64,000 nt of DNA from Bacteroidota bacterium. Its GTDB lineage: Bacteria; Bacteroidota; Bacteroidia; B-17B0; Aurantibacillaceae. The stretch spans positions 49,401 to 113,400 of the forward strand of contig JAAFIQ010000014.1 of NCBI GenBank assembly GCA_013298715.1. Reading direction: 5' to 3'. Every line of letters begins with the position of its first letter. Positions within the stretch are counted from its first letter, which is position 1. The notes under the pieces are model-generated. The model saw only the letters and a program-made list of their open reading frames with translations. It had not been told where the DNA came from and made no database searches. The position numbers and the translations under genes were made by a program. Of the stretch, positions 27,115 through 35,340 are shown in pieces.

Positions 27115-27136
27115 CTAACATTAAATTCTTTTATAA

Positions 27137-27760
27137 TTGTTTGAAGTAATTTTTATAATTGTGGCCTATCTCTTAGGGTCAATACCCACAGCAGTTTGGA
27201 TAGGTAAAGCCTTTTACAACGTTGATGTTAGAGAGTTTGGTAGTGGTAATGCAGGAGCTACCAACACATTTAGGGTGCTAGGTAAAAAAGCAGGCATACC
27301 TGTTTTAATTATTGATATTTTAAAAGGATGTTTGGCAGTGTTACTAAGTTACTTTAGTGGTTTGCAGTCTGGCTCCAATGATTTTATTAGTTTACAATTA
27401 GGTTTAGGAATTGCTGCATTATTAGGGCATATTTTCCCAATTTTTGCGGGTTTTAGAGGTGGTAAAGGCGTAGCTACCATCTTAGGAATTGTTGTTTGTA
27501 TTTGTCCGCAAGCTTCAGTTTTAGCCCTTCTCGTTTTTTTAATTACGCTTTTTTCATCCCGAATTGTTTCTTTATCATCTATGCTTGCAGGCCTTTCTTT
27601 CCCAATAGTATTAATTTTTGTGTTAGGCAATACAAACCCTATTTTATCTGTTTTTTCTATAATAGTTGCATTGCTACTAATAATTACCCACCGTAAAAAC
27701 ATTAAACGCCTAATTGCCAAACAAGAAAGCAAAGTGGTGTTGTTTGCTAAACAGAAGTAA
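27137..27760 (+). CDS. plsY: acyl-phosphate:glycerol-3-phosphate acyltransferase PlsY
   Basis: 207 residues from a TTG start. A multi-helix inner-membrane protein with the three PlsY motifs: LLGSIPTAVWIGK (residues 12-24), GSGNAGATNTFRVLGKKAG and GHIFPIFAGFRGGKGVAT. It transfers the acyl group from acyl phosphate to glycerol-3-phosphate, the first step of phospholipid synthesis in organisms with PlsX. No ATG fits; the TTG places the first motif at the expected distance. No PlsX gene is in the window. Confidence 0.94.
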   Translation: MFEVIFIIVAYLLGSIPTAVWIGKAFYNVDVREFGSGNAGATNTFRVLGKKAGIPVLIIDILKGCLAVLLSYFSGLQSGSNDFISLQLGLGIAALLGHIFPIFAGFRGGKGVATILGIVVCICPQASVLALLVFLITLFSSRIVSLSSMLAGLSFPIVLIFVLGNTNPILSVFSIIVALLLIITHRKNIKRLIAKQESKVVLFAKQK

Positions 27761-27809
27761 ATATTTCAAGATACATTTTTATTTCTAATCAAAGCGCTAG
27801 TTTAAATAG

Positions 27810-28472
27810 ATGTTTTTTAGATGCATAATTTACTTTTTCCTTGTTTTAACTTTAATTTCTTGTAACCTACCTGTAAATAAAGAATCTAAAGTAATTGAGT
27901 TGAAATACCTTGATTCTATTGCAGGCGACTTTTCTTTCATAATAAAGTGGGATTACCCAATTGGTGTTTATAAGAATAAATTTGGTCAGTTGAGTTGCGA
28001 TTGGCTTTGTCCTTCTGAGACCGATTTAATGAAAGATGATTCTGGTAAAATTTATCAAGACTCACTTAAAGCATTTTATAGATTGATTGATACAACCCAT
28101 CGCCATCACTCTTTACAAGCAGATGTTTGGACCTATGAATTTGCTGGCTCTAATTTTATAAACGCTTTTAAAAAAAGTAGGGATACGATTTTCCTAAAAA
28201 CCGAAAATTCTGTTTCTACCCATAGTTGCTTAAGAATATTGATCGTACAAAATCTGTGTGATGCAAGCATTGAATTAACCAGTATAACTAATCCTCTTGG
28301 TAAAAAGATTTACACCTGTAAAACTGGTCAAATAAATATTGATAAAAATTTATTACAAAATAACATCATAAAGGCTAATTTTAATTTCATTTTTAATCAT
28401 CCAGAGAACCCAAATAAACCTATGTACTGGAGAGGAAAAATATTTACTAAAATTCCAAATAGAACTTCTTAA
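27810..28472 (+). CDS. putative lipoprotein of unknown function
   Basis: 220 residues. A hydrophobic leader ends in a lipobox-like LISC (Cys about 19), indicating lipid attachment in the periplasm or outer membrane. The mature part has several Cys (SCDWLC, HSCLRI, QNLCDAS, YTCKTG) and no recognised domain. It lies between plsY and xth with no obvious shared function. Not recognised. Confidence 0.6.
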   Translation: MFFRCIIYFFLVLTLISCNLPVNKESKVIELKYLDSIAGDFSFIIKWDYPIGVYKNKFGQLSCDWLCPSETDLMKDDSGKIYQDSLKAFYRLIDTTHRHHSLQADVWTYEFAGSNFINAFKKSRDTIFLKTENSVSTHSCLRILIVQNLCDASIELTSITNPLGKKIYTCKTGQINIDKNLLQNNIIKANFNFIFNHPENPNKPMYWRGKIFTKIPNRTS

Positions 28473-28579
28473 ATTACTATAAGGGAATATATTCTAATAA
28501 GCATGCAAAAATCCTAATTTTCAGATTCTAGGTAGTATGCATACTTTGGTATAAAAATAAAATTCCTTAAATTTCCTAA

Positions 28580-29344
28580 ATGAAAATCATTACTTATAAT
28601 GTAAACGGCATACGTGCCGCCATGAATAAAAATTTTGTTGATTGGCTAAAGGCTACAAATCCTGATGTTATTTGTTTGCAAGAAATTAAAGCCAATGCCG
28701 ATCAAATTAACGAAGCAGAATTTACCAACTTGGGTTACCATTGTTACTGGCACTCCGCACAAAAAAAAGGATACAGCGGGGTAGCAATTTTATCAAAACA
28801 AAAACCAAAACATGTTGAGTTTGGTTGCGGTAATGAATTGTATGATTTTGAAGGGAGAGTTATTCGTGCAGATTTTGAAAACTGCTCTGTGTTAAACGCC
28901 TATCATCCTAGCGGGAGCAGCGGCGATGAGCGACAAGACTTTAAATACAAGTGGATGGATTTTTTTTATGACTACGCACATCAACTCGTAAAAACACACA
29001 AAAGCCTTGTAATGAGTGGTGATTATAACATTTGCCATAAAGAGATTGATATTCATAATCCAAAAGCCAATGCGCAAACCAGTGGCTTTTTACCCGAAGA
29101 GCGTGAGTGGATGGAAAAATTAATAAGTAGTGGTTTCGCTGATTCTTTTCGCCACTTTAATCAAGAGCCACATCAATATACCTGGTGGAGCTACAGAGCT
29201 GGTGCACGCGGCAAAAACTTAGGTTGGCGTATCGATTATAATTTGGTGAGCCAACATTTACTACCTAAATTAAAACGAAGTGTTATATTACCAGATGCTG
29301 TGCATAGCGATCATTGCCCCGTGTTGCTTGAAATAGAAAATTAA
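28580..29344 (+). CDS. xth: exodeoxyribonuclease III
   Basis: 254 residues of the exonuclease-endonuclease-phosphatase fold. Metal and catalytic motifs are present: YNVNGIRAA (residues 4-12), CLQEIKA with the metal-binding Glu, YHPSG, MSGDYNICH and the terminal SDHCPVLLEI with catalytic Asp-His. It acts as AP endonuclease and 3'-exonuclease in base-excision repair. Full length for the family, with its own intergenic space on both sides. Confidence 0.94.
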   Translation: MKIITYNVNGIRAAMNKNFVDWLKATNPDVICLQEIKANADQINEAEFTNLGYHCYWHSAQKKGYSGVAILSKQKPKHVEFGCGNELYDFEGRVIRADFENCSVLNAYHPSGSSGDERQDFKYKWMDFFYDYAHQLVKTHKSLVMSGDYNICHKEIDIHNPKANAQTSGFLPEEREWMEKLISSGFADSFRHFNQEPHQYTWWSYRAGARGKNLGWRIDYNLVSQHLLPKLKRSVILPDAVHSDHCPVLLEIEN

Positions 29345-29392
29345 CCTTTTGTAAAAAAGAAAATTTAATTAGCAAAATTATTAGCAAAAAAG

Positions 29393-29400
29393 TATATTTG
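29393..29400 (+). promoter_or_regulatory. -7 promoter box (TATATTTG) for the substrate-binding protein
   Basis: TATATTTG matches TAnnTTTG and lies 32 bp before the ATG. The preceding AT-rich stretch has a short direct repeat (TTAGCAAAA twice) and no clear -33 element. Confidence 0.5.
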
Positions 29401-29432
29401 TTGTTTAAACTTAAAGTTATTTATATCAAATT

Positions 29433-31199
29433 ATGAAGAAATTGGCAATAAGTTCTGCATGCGTTGTAGCTATTCTTTTGAGCTCTTGTGGCGAAAAAGA
29501 TTCAAACAAAGGCGGAAACAAAAGTTCTGAAGCAAAAGGCGGTGTTTATTTAGGTGGTGTTTTACGCTTAAATGAAATTGAGAATATAAAAAGCTTAATG
29601 CCAATTGCAATTAACGAACAAAACAGCTATCACTTGGCATCTCAGGTATACGAAGGATTGCTAAAATACAACCAAAAAGATTTAACCCTAATGCCTGGTA
29701 TTGCTAAAAGTTGGGAACCAAACGCTGATCAAACAGAATATACATTCAACCTAAGAACCAATGCAAAATTTCATGACGATGCTTGCTTCCCAGAGGGCAA
29801 AGGTCGCTCGGCAAATGCCACAGACATTAAATACTGTTTAGAAAGAGTTTGCACGCAAGATCCAAACAACAATCAATTTGAAGTTACGCTAAAAGACAGA
29901 GTTGTTGGTGCAACTGAATGTTTTGAAGCTTCTAAAACTGGCAAAAACATTGGCGTATCGGGTATTACTATTGTAAACGATTCTACCATAAAAATTAAAT
30001 TAAATCATCCAGATGCTAGTTTTTTAAATGTGCTGGCTATGCCAGGTTGTTACATTTACCCTAAAGAGGCTGTAACAAAATATGGTAACGATTTGCGAAT
30101 TAAAACTGTAGGTACAGGTCCGTTTTTTATTGAAACAGTTAAAGAAGGGGAAGTAATCATAATGAAGAAAAACCAGGATTATTGGGGCGTTGATGAGAAT
30201 GGAAACAAATTACCCTACTTAGATGGAATAAAGTGGAGCTTTATTAAAGAAAAGAAAACCGAAATTCTGGAATTTAAACGTGGTAATTTTGATATGGTTT
30301 ACCGTATACCAGTAGAAATGTTTGGTGAGCTAATGGGTAAATTAGAAAATGCAAAAGGTGAAGGAAACGATTTTGAAATTGTATCCTCAACAGCTTTGAA
30401 TGTAAACTTTTACGGATTTAATATTGCTGCAAACCCTGTATTCGCTAAAAAAGAAGTGCGTCAAGCATTTAATTTCGCAATTGATAGGGGCAAAATTGCA
30501 GATTTTACAATTCAAGGCGAGGGAGCCGCTGCAGATTATGGAATGGTACCTTATACAGAGGGATTTGAAAAAGATGGTTATGATTATAAAAGTTTAAAAA
30601 TTTATAACTTGGATGTAGCTAAAGCCAAAGAATTAATGAAAAAGGCTGGATACCCAGATGGTAAAGGATTTCCAGAAGTAACTTTGGAAATAAATAGCGG
30701 TGGTGGCGATAGAAATATTTTAGTTGCAGAAGTTGTAAAAAGTATGTTAGAACAAAATATTGGTGTTAAGGTAAATATCAATACAATTCCTTTTCCTGAG
30801 CATATTGAAAATGTACAATCATCTAAATCAGATTTTTTTAGATATGCTTGGGTAGCCGATTATCCAGATCCTGAAACATTTTTAAATCTATTTTTAGGAA
30901 CCAGCGTGCCTGCAAGCGTAACCGAGAAATCATTTATTAACCTAACACGTTATAAAAATTCACGTTTTGATTCTTTATTTATGGCGGCTCGTAAGGTTGG
31001 TGATAAAACACAACGTTTTAAATTATTGTCACAAGCAGAAAAAATTGTTATGGAAGATGCCCCAGTTATGCCAATTTTTTACGATGAAAACTTTAGATTA
31101 GAACAAAAAAATGTGCGCAATTTGCCTGAAAATGCCATGAATTATATGGACATGACAACAACATATTTAATTCCTGCAGATAAAATGCATAAGAAGTAA
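29433..31199 (+). CDS. ABC-transporter substrate-binding lipoprotein (SBP family 5)
   Basis: 588 residues. Signal peptide with lipobox LSSC (Cys about 19), then the SBP_bac_5 fold: ASQVYEGLLKYNQKDLTLMPGIAKSWE, HPDASFLNVLAMPGCYIYPKEAV, VGTGPFFIETVKEG, VRQAFNFAIDRGKIADF and DYPDPETFLNLFLG. Relatives bind oligopeptides, dipeptides or nickel for a Dpp/Opp importer. No permease or ATPase genes adjoin it, so either the transporter lies elsewhere or it works alone, as happens in Bacteroidota. A terminator closes the gene. Confidence 0.9.
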   Translation: MKKLAISSACVVAILLSSCGEKDSNKGGNKSSEAKGGVYLGGVLRLNEIENIKSLMPIAINEQNSYHLASQVYEGLLKYNQKDLTLMPGIAKSWEPNADQTEYTFNLRTNAKFHDDACFPEGKGRSANATDIKYCLERVCTQDPNNNQFEVTLKDRVVGATECFEASKTGKNIGVSGITIVNDSTIKIKLNHPDASFLNVLAMPGCYIYPKEAVTKYGNDLRIKTVGTGPFFIETVKEGEVIIMKKNQDYWGVDENGNKLPYLDGIKWSFIKEKKTEILEFKRGNFDMVYRIPVEMFGELMGKLENAKGEGNDFEIVSSTALNVNFYGFNIAANPVFAKKEVRQAFNFAIDRGKIADFTIQGEGAAADYGMVPYTEGFEKDGYDYKSLKIYNLDVAKAKELMKKAGYPDGKGFPEVTLEINSGGGDRNILVAEVVKSMLEQNIGVKVNINTIPFPEHIENVQSSKSDFFRYAWVADYPDPETFLNLFLGTSVPASVTEKSFINLTRYKNSRFDSLFMAARKVGDKTQRFKLLSQAEKIVMEDAPVMPIFYDENFRLEQKNVRNLPENAMNYMDMTTTYLIPADKMHKK

Positions 31200-31216
31200 T
31201 TTAAAAGTAAAATTTT

Positions 31217-31248
31217 AAAAGCCTGTTACTTTTTTAACAGGCTTTTTT
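31217..31248 (+). terminator. rho-independent terminator
   Basis: AAAAGCCTGTTA (31217-31228) pairs perfectly with TAACAGGCTTTT (31235-31246) over a 6-base loop and runs into T residues. Confidence 0.85.
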
Positions 31249-31306
31249 ATTGGCAAAAATTAAATAGAATGGTTAACAGAATAATTTTAAAGAAATTAAT
31301 TTTACA

Positions 31307-31984
31307 ATGCAACAAAAATACTTAATACTAGTTGCTGGTGGCAGCGGCTCACGCATGCAAAGCCAACTACCAAAACAGTTTTTATTAATTAATAATACCC
31401 CAATTATTGTTTTAAGTTGCCAGCAATTTATAAAATACGATTCTGATATTAAAATTATCATAAGTGTTCATCAAGATTATGAAACATACCTAAGAAATTT
31501 GCTAACAGAATATCTGCTTAATTATGGTAATAAAATTGAAATTGTTTTAGGGGGAGATACCCGCTTCCAATCAGTAAAAAACGGATTAAATATAATTACC
31601 AATACTAACGGTGTAGTAGCAATCCACGATGCAGCAAGACCTTTTGTGAGCCAACACACAATTGCAAACTGTTATACAACAGCAATTGAAAAAGGAAACG
31701 CCATACCAGTAATTCCTGTTTTTGAAAGTTTGCGCCAAGTGGCAGATGATATTAACAAAGCCGTTAATCGTGCTGAATACAACATTGTGCAAACACCACA
31801 ATGTTTTAGGTTAGATGTAATTAAAGCAGCCTTTAATCAACCTTACAATAAAGCATTTACAGATGATGCCACTGTTTTAGAAAGCGAAGGGCATAAAATA
31901 AATTTGGTAGAAGGTAATGTTGAGAATATAAAAATTACAACACCAAACGATTTGAAATTAGCGCAAGCATTTTTAATAAGTTAA
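31307..31984 (+). CDS. ispD: 2-C-methyl-D-erythritol 4-phosphate cytidylyltransferase IspD
   Basis: 225 residues. The CTP-binding loop LVAGGSGSRMQSQLPKQFL (residues 8-26), VLGGDTRFQSVKNGL, VAIHDAARPFVS and TPQCFRLD followed by FTDDATVLE are the IspD signatures. It makes CDP-methylerythritol in the MEP route to isoprenoids, in the cytosol. The 3' end overlaps the convergent arginine decarboxylase gene by 4 bp. Confidence 0.94.
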   Translation: MQQKYLILVAGGSGSRMQSQLPKQFLLINNTPIIVLSCQQFIKYDSDIKIIISVHQDYETYLRNLLTEYLLNYGNKIEIVLGGDTRFQSVKNGLNIITNTNGVVAIHDAARPFVSQHTIANCYTTAIEKGNAIPVIPVFESLRQVADDINKAVNRAEYNIVQTPQCFRLDVIKAAFNQPYNKAFTDDATVLESEGHKINLVEGNVENIKITTPNDLKLAQAFLIS

Positions 31985-33378
31985 TACCCTAAAATCTTGA
32001 GCATACTTTTATAACTCTGTTCTTTAGCAAATAAACGTGTAGTAATTTTTCCATCATCATCTTTATCAATCAATACATGTTTTGGCGCAGGTATTAAACA
32101 ATGCTGCGTGCCACCATAACCGCTCAACGCCTCTTGGTATGCGCCGGTATGAAAAAATCCTATGTATTGAGGCACTTTATCTGTTTTTTCTACAACTGGT
32201 AAAAACACTTGGTTTATGTGTGCCTCCGTATTATAATAATCCATACTATCACAGGTCATACCTCCTAAATTAGTAGGCAAGTATGGTTTGTCCCAATTAT
32301 TCACAGCAAGTAAAATAAAACGTTGGTTAATTCCCCAAGTATCTGGCAAAGTGGTAATAAAGCTACTATCTATAAAATACCAAGTCTCACGGTCGTTTTG
32401 TTTTTTTGTATCTACTACAGAGTAAAGTGTTGCGCCACTTTCGCCAACTGTGTAGCTGCCAAATTCTGTAAAAATATTTGGTTCAGGTATCTCGTATTGA
32501 TCGCAAAAGGATTTTATCTGACTCACAATTTCTTCAATCATGTACTCGTAATCGTACTCAAACCCCAACGATGTGCGAATTGGCATGCCACCTCCAATAT
32601 TCAACGAATCAAGGCTAGGGCAAACTTCGCGAAGCTCTTTATAAATTTGTAAGCACTTATTTAATTCTGTCCAATAATAAATGGTGTCTTTAATGCCAGT
32701 GTTAATAAAGAAATGCAACAACTTTAGCTCAAATTTAGAATTTGGTTTTATTTTCTCATTATACAATTGCATAATCTCTGAGCTGCGCACACCAAGGCGC
32801 GACGAGTAAAACGAGAAAGAAGGTTCTTCCTCAGTACTTATTCTTATACCTAATTTTAACTTATCAGCTTTAGAATGTTTTTTGTAAAAATCAATTTCAT
32901 CGAGGTGATCTAATACAGGTATTACGTTAAAGCCATCGTTTACCAAATCGCAAATGTTTTGTTTGTAAAGGGTGCGTTTATAGCCATTACAAATAATATA
33001 CGTATCTTTGCTCAACGCTTTTTTTTGAAATTGCTCTTTGATTATTTGTATGTCAAAAGCGCTCGATGTTTCAATGTGAACCTCGTTTTTAAGCACTTCA
33101 TCCAACACAAAACTAAAATGTGAACTCTTGGTGCAGTAGCAATAAACGTATTTGGCTTTGTAATCTACCTTTGCCATGGCCACATTAAACAACCGTTTGG
33201 CTTTTTGAATTTGAGAACCAATTTTTGGCAAGTAGCTAATGCGCAAAGGAGTACCGTATTGTTTAATAATATCCATTAAAGGAATATCGTTAAAATATAG
33301 TTCGTTATCTTTCACTTCAAAGCCTTCTTGCGGAAAATTAAAGGTTTGGTTAATTAAATTGTCGTACGAATTGTTCAT
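31981..33378 (-). CDS. speA: biosynthetic arginine decarboxylase (fold type III, short form)
   Basis: 465 residues of an alanine-racemase-fold PLP decarboxylase. The PLP lysine is probably in YCYCTKSSHFSF, and NIGGGMPIR and the C-terminal GAYQEALSGYGGTQHC carry the glycine-rich phosphate site and active-site residues. It lacks the insert of the 630-residue enterobacterial SpeA but matches the shorter Bacteroidota form as I recall it. It should convert arginine to agmatine and is divergent, with a 97-bp gap, from a ureohydrolase gene that would continue to putrescine. A diaminopimelate or carboxynorspermidine decarboxylase is less likely given that partner. Confidence 0.84.
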   Translation of the reverse strand: MNNSYDNLINQTFNFPQEGFEVKDNELYFNDIPLMDIIKQYGTPLRISYLPKIGSQIQKAKRLFNVAMAKVDYKAKYVYCYCTKSSHFSFVLDEVLKNEVHIETSSAFDIQIIKEQFQKKALSKDTYIICNGYKRTLYKQNICDLVNDGFNVIPVLDHLDEIDFYKKHSKADKLKLGIRISTEEEPSFSFYSSRLGVRSSEIMQLYNEKIKPNSKFELKLLHFFINTGIKDTIYYWTELNKCLQIYKELREVCPSLDSLNIGGGMPIRTSLGFEYDYEYMIEEIVSQIKSFCDQYEIPEPNIFTEFGSYTVGESGATLYSVVDTKKQNDRETWYFIDSSFITTLPDTWGINQRFILLAVNNWDKPYLPTNLGGMTCDSMDYYNTEAHINQVFLPVVEKTDKVPQYIGFFHTGAYQEALSGYGGTQHCLIPAPKHVLIDKDDDGKITTRLFAKEQSYKSMLKILGY

Positions 33379-33382
33379 CTTT

Positions 33383-33390
33383 CAAATGTA
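33383..33390 (-). promoter_or_regulatory. -7 promoter box (TACATTTG) for arginine decarboxylase
   Basis: The minus strand reads TACATTTG, a perfect TAnnTTTG, 4 bp before the decarboxylase ATG. It overlaps the first of two 15-bp repeats, so a protein bound there would block the promoter. Confidence 0.5.
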
Positions 33391-33435
33391 AGTTAGTTAC
33401 TTGGGTAAAATTACTTAAAAGTAAGTTACCTACTT
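33388..33435. repeat. paired 15-bp repeats between divergent polyamine genes (candidate operator)
   Basis: GTAAGTTAGTTACTT (33388-33402) and GTAAGTTACCTACTT (33421-33435) differ at two positions and start 33 bp apart, about three helical turns. Each has an AAGT-ACTT dyad. A further dyad, TTACTTAAAAGTAA (33411-33424), lies between them. The pair fills most of the 97-bp gap between the decarboxylase and ureohydrolase genes and overlaps the decarboxylase -7 box. Confidence 0.5.
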
Positions 33436-33475
33436 CAATCAAAAGATAAGTTATTGTTAAATAAATTATAGAATT

Positions 33476-34429
33476 ATGATAAAACCGATTAAAATTATTG
33501 AAGTAAAGAGTGAGATTGGGGCGGGAACCCGTGGCTCGAGTATGGGCGTTGATGCCATTAAAATTGCGGCATTAGACTTTGGTAGCGCCTTTTTTAAACG
33601 TTACAAATCTGTTGAGATTCCAAATGAAAACAACTTGCTTTTAGAACCTGTGGTGCACGACTATGCCAAAAGAATTAAAGGAATTTTTAACTTAAATGAG
33701 CGTATTGCTAAAGAAATTCAAAAAACATTAAAGGCAGATCAGGTGCCAATTGTACTAGCGGGCGATCATAGCTCAGCCTTAGGAACTATAAGTGGCATAC
33801 GCATGGCCTACCCTGAAAAGCGCCTTGGTGTAATATGGATTGACGCGCATGCGGATATGCACAGTCCTTACACCACGCCAAGTGGTAATATGCATGGCAT
33901 GCCGCTTAGCTGTGTTTTGGGCGAGGATAATAAAGACAGGCTTCAAAATAAACCCGATGATGAAACAATTGAATATTGGGAAAAATTAAAAAACTTAGGA
34001 GGAATTTGCCCGAAAATACATTACAACGACCTTGTGTTTATTGCCCTGCGCGATTTTGAACCACAAGAAGAATACTTGATTAAGAAAAACAAAGTACGTG
34101 TGTTTAACCTGCAAGAGATAAGAAAAAAGGCGGTAGAGCGCATTGCCATTGAAGCTTTAAACACACTTGATCATTGCGATTTAATATATGTGAGCTTTGA
34201 TGTAGACAGTATGGATAGCAGAATTAGCAGCGGTACAGGAACGCCAGTACCTAATGGTATTACTGAAAAAGAAGCTGGTAATTTAATTTATTACATTATG
34301 CGTAGTAAAAAAATATGCTGTTTTGAAATGGTAGAAATTAATCCAACCTTGGATAAAGAAAATTTAATGGCCGAAAATGCCTTTGAAATTTTACAAAAAA
34401 CTACTAATCAATTAAGTAATGATTTTTAG
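33476..34429 (+). CDS. speB: agmatinase/arginase family ureohydrolase
   Basis: 317 residues with the binuclear manganese site complete: GDHSSALG, WIDAHADMHSP and SFDVDSMD, plus VEINPTLD near the end. It hydrolyses a guanidino group to urea. The opening SEIGAGTRGSSMGVDAIKIAALDF resembles proteins called arginases in Bacteroidota, so arginine is a possible substrate; pairing with an arginine decarboxylase makes agmatine (giving putrescine) the better guess. The symbol follows that guess. Confidence 0.82.
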   Translation: MIKPIKIIEVKSEIGAGTRGSSMGVDAIKIAALDFGSAFFKRYKSVEIPNENNLLLEPVVHDYAKRIKGIFNLNERIAKEIQKTLKADQVPIVLAGDHSSALGTISGIRMAYPEKRLGVIWIDAHADMHSPYTTPSGNMHGMPLSCVLGEDNKDRLQNKPDDETIEYWEKLKNLGGICPKIHYNDLVFIALRDFEPQEEYLIKKNKVRVFNLQEIRKKAVERIAIEALNTLDHCDLIYVSFDVDSMDSRISSGTGTPVPNGITEKEAGNLIYYIMRSKKICCFEMVEINPTLDKENLMAENAFEILQKTTNQLSNDF

Positions 34430-34594
34430 GATAGTACGTTAAAGTAGATTTTTAGCAATACAAAAAATTCTACTTGAGTGAATAATTTATGAGGCGGCAA
34501 ACTTTGGAATAGAATGATTAATGTAGAGATATTAAAACTCGTGTCAAGGACTAATGGTTATAAGTTGAGTTAAATAAAAAGTTAATTGTGAATT

Positions 34595-35215
34595 ATGAAG
34601 AAACCTATTATATTAATTTTTGTTTGTATTTATAGCATAACATATTATGGACAAGATACTATAAAGAACAGAATGAAAGAGTTTTATTTAACACTTGCTA
34701 ACCTCTCTCCATTTAACCTCCAAGTAAAATACAAACAACAAATAGGTAAAACAACATTTTTTAAATTAGGAATCGTAAATTTATCAGCTTTTGCCAATGA
34801 ACTTGATAATCAGGATCCGAATAAATTTGGTTCAAGAAATTTTGGTTACTCGGACGGCATTGAAATAGGAATTGAATATAGAAAGCAACTTACAAAAAAA
34901 TTTTCGCTATTTCACGGGCCAAGCCTAAGTTTTAGTTATCAAAATAGTGTTAGCCAAAGTTTAGACCCATCTGTACCTCCAATTATGCAAAAAAACACTA
35001 CTCAATTTTACAGTTTTTCAATTCCTTATTCCTTGGGTTTACTGTTTAATATAAATTCTAATATTTTGGTTGCCGGAGAATTAAACCCTAATATAAATTT
35101 TACTCAACAAGTTTACAAAAACGGTCAAAATCCGAATACAAATTCCTCAACTCAAAATATTAGGGCTGGCTTTGATAACAGAATCGCATTATTTTCTATT
35201 GTTTACAGATTATGA
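34595..35215 (+). CDS. outer-membrane beta-barrel protein, uncharacterised
   Basis: 206 residues. Signal peptide 1-19 (ending TYYG-Q). The rest is amphipathic strands with alternating aromatic residues (KFSLFHGPSLSFSYQ, YSFSIPYSLGLLFNI) and a terminal RIALFSIVYRL, as in small OmpW/OmpA-like barrels of eight to ten strands. No ligand-binding motif seen. The 165-bp region before it has no promoter box I recognise. Confidence 0.65.
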   Translation: MKKPIILIFVCIYSITYYGQDTIKNRMKEFYLTLANLSPFNLQVKYKQQIGKTTFFKLGIVNLSAFANELDNQDPNKFGSRNFGYSDGIEIGIEYRKQLTKKFSLFHGPSLSFSYQNSVSQSLDPSVPPIMQKNTTQFYSFSIPYSLGLLFNINSNILVAGELNPNINFTQQVYKNGQNPNTNSSTQNIRAGFDNRIALFSIVYRL

Positions 35216-35340
35216 TTATTCTTACTAATAATCAGTTGGTTTAATTGATCGCTCAATTAAGGGATTTGATAAAAAGAACTTTAATCATCAAAATTCTCTT
35301 TACGAATTTTTTTAACTAAGATTAATACTAAAAGATAAAA

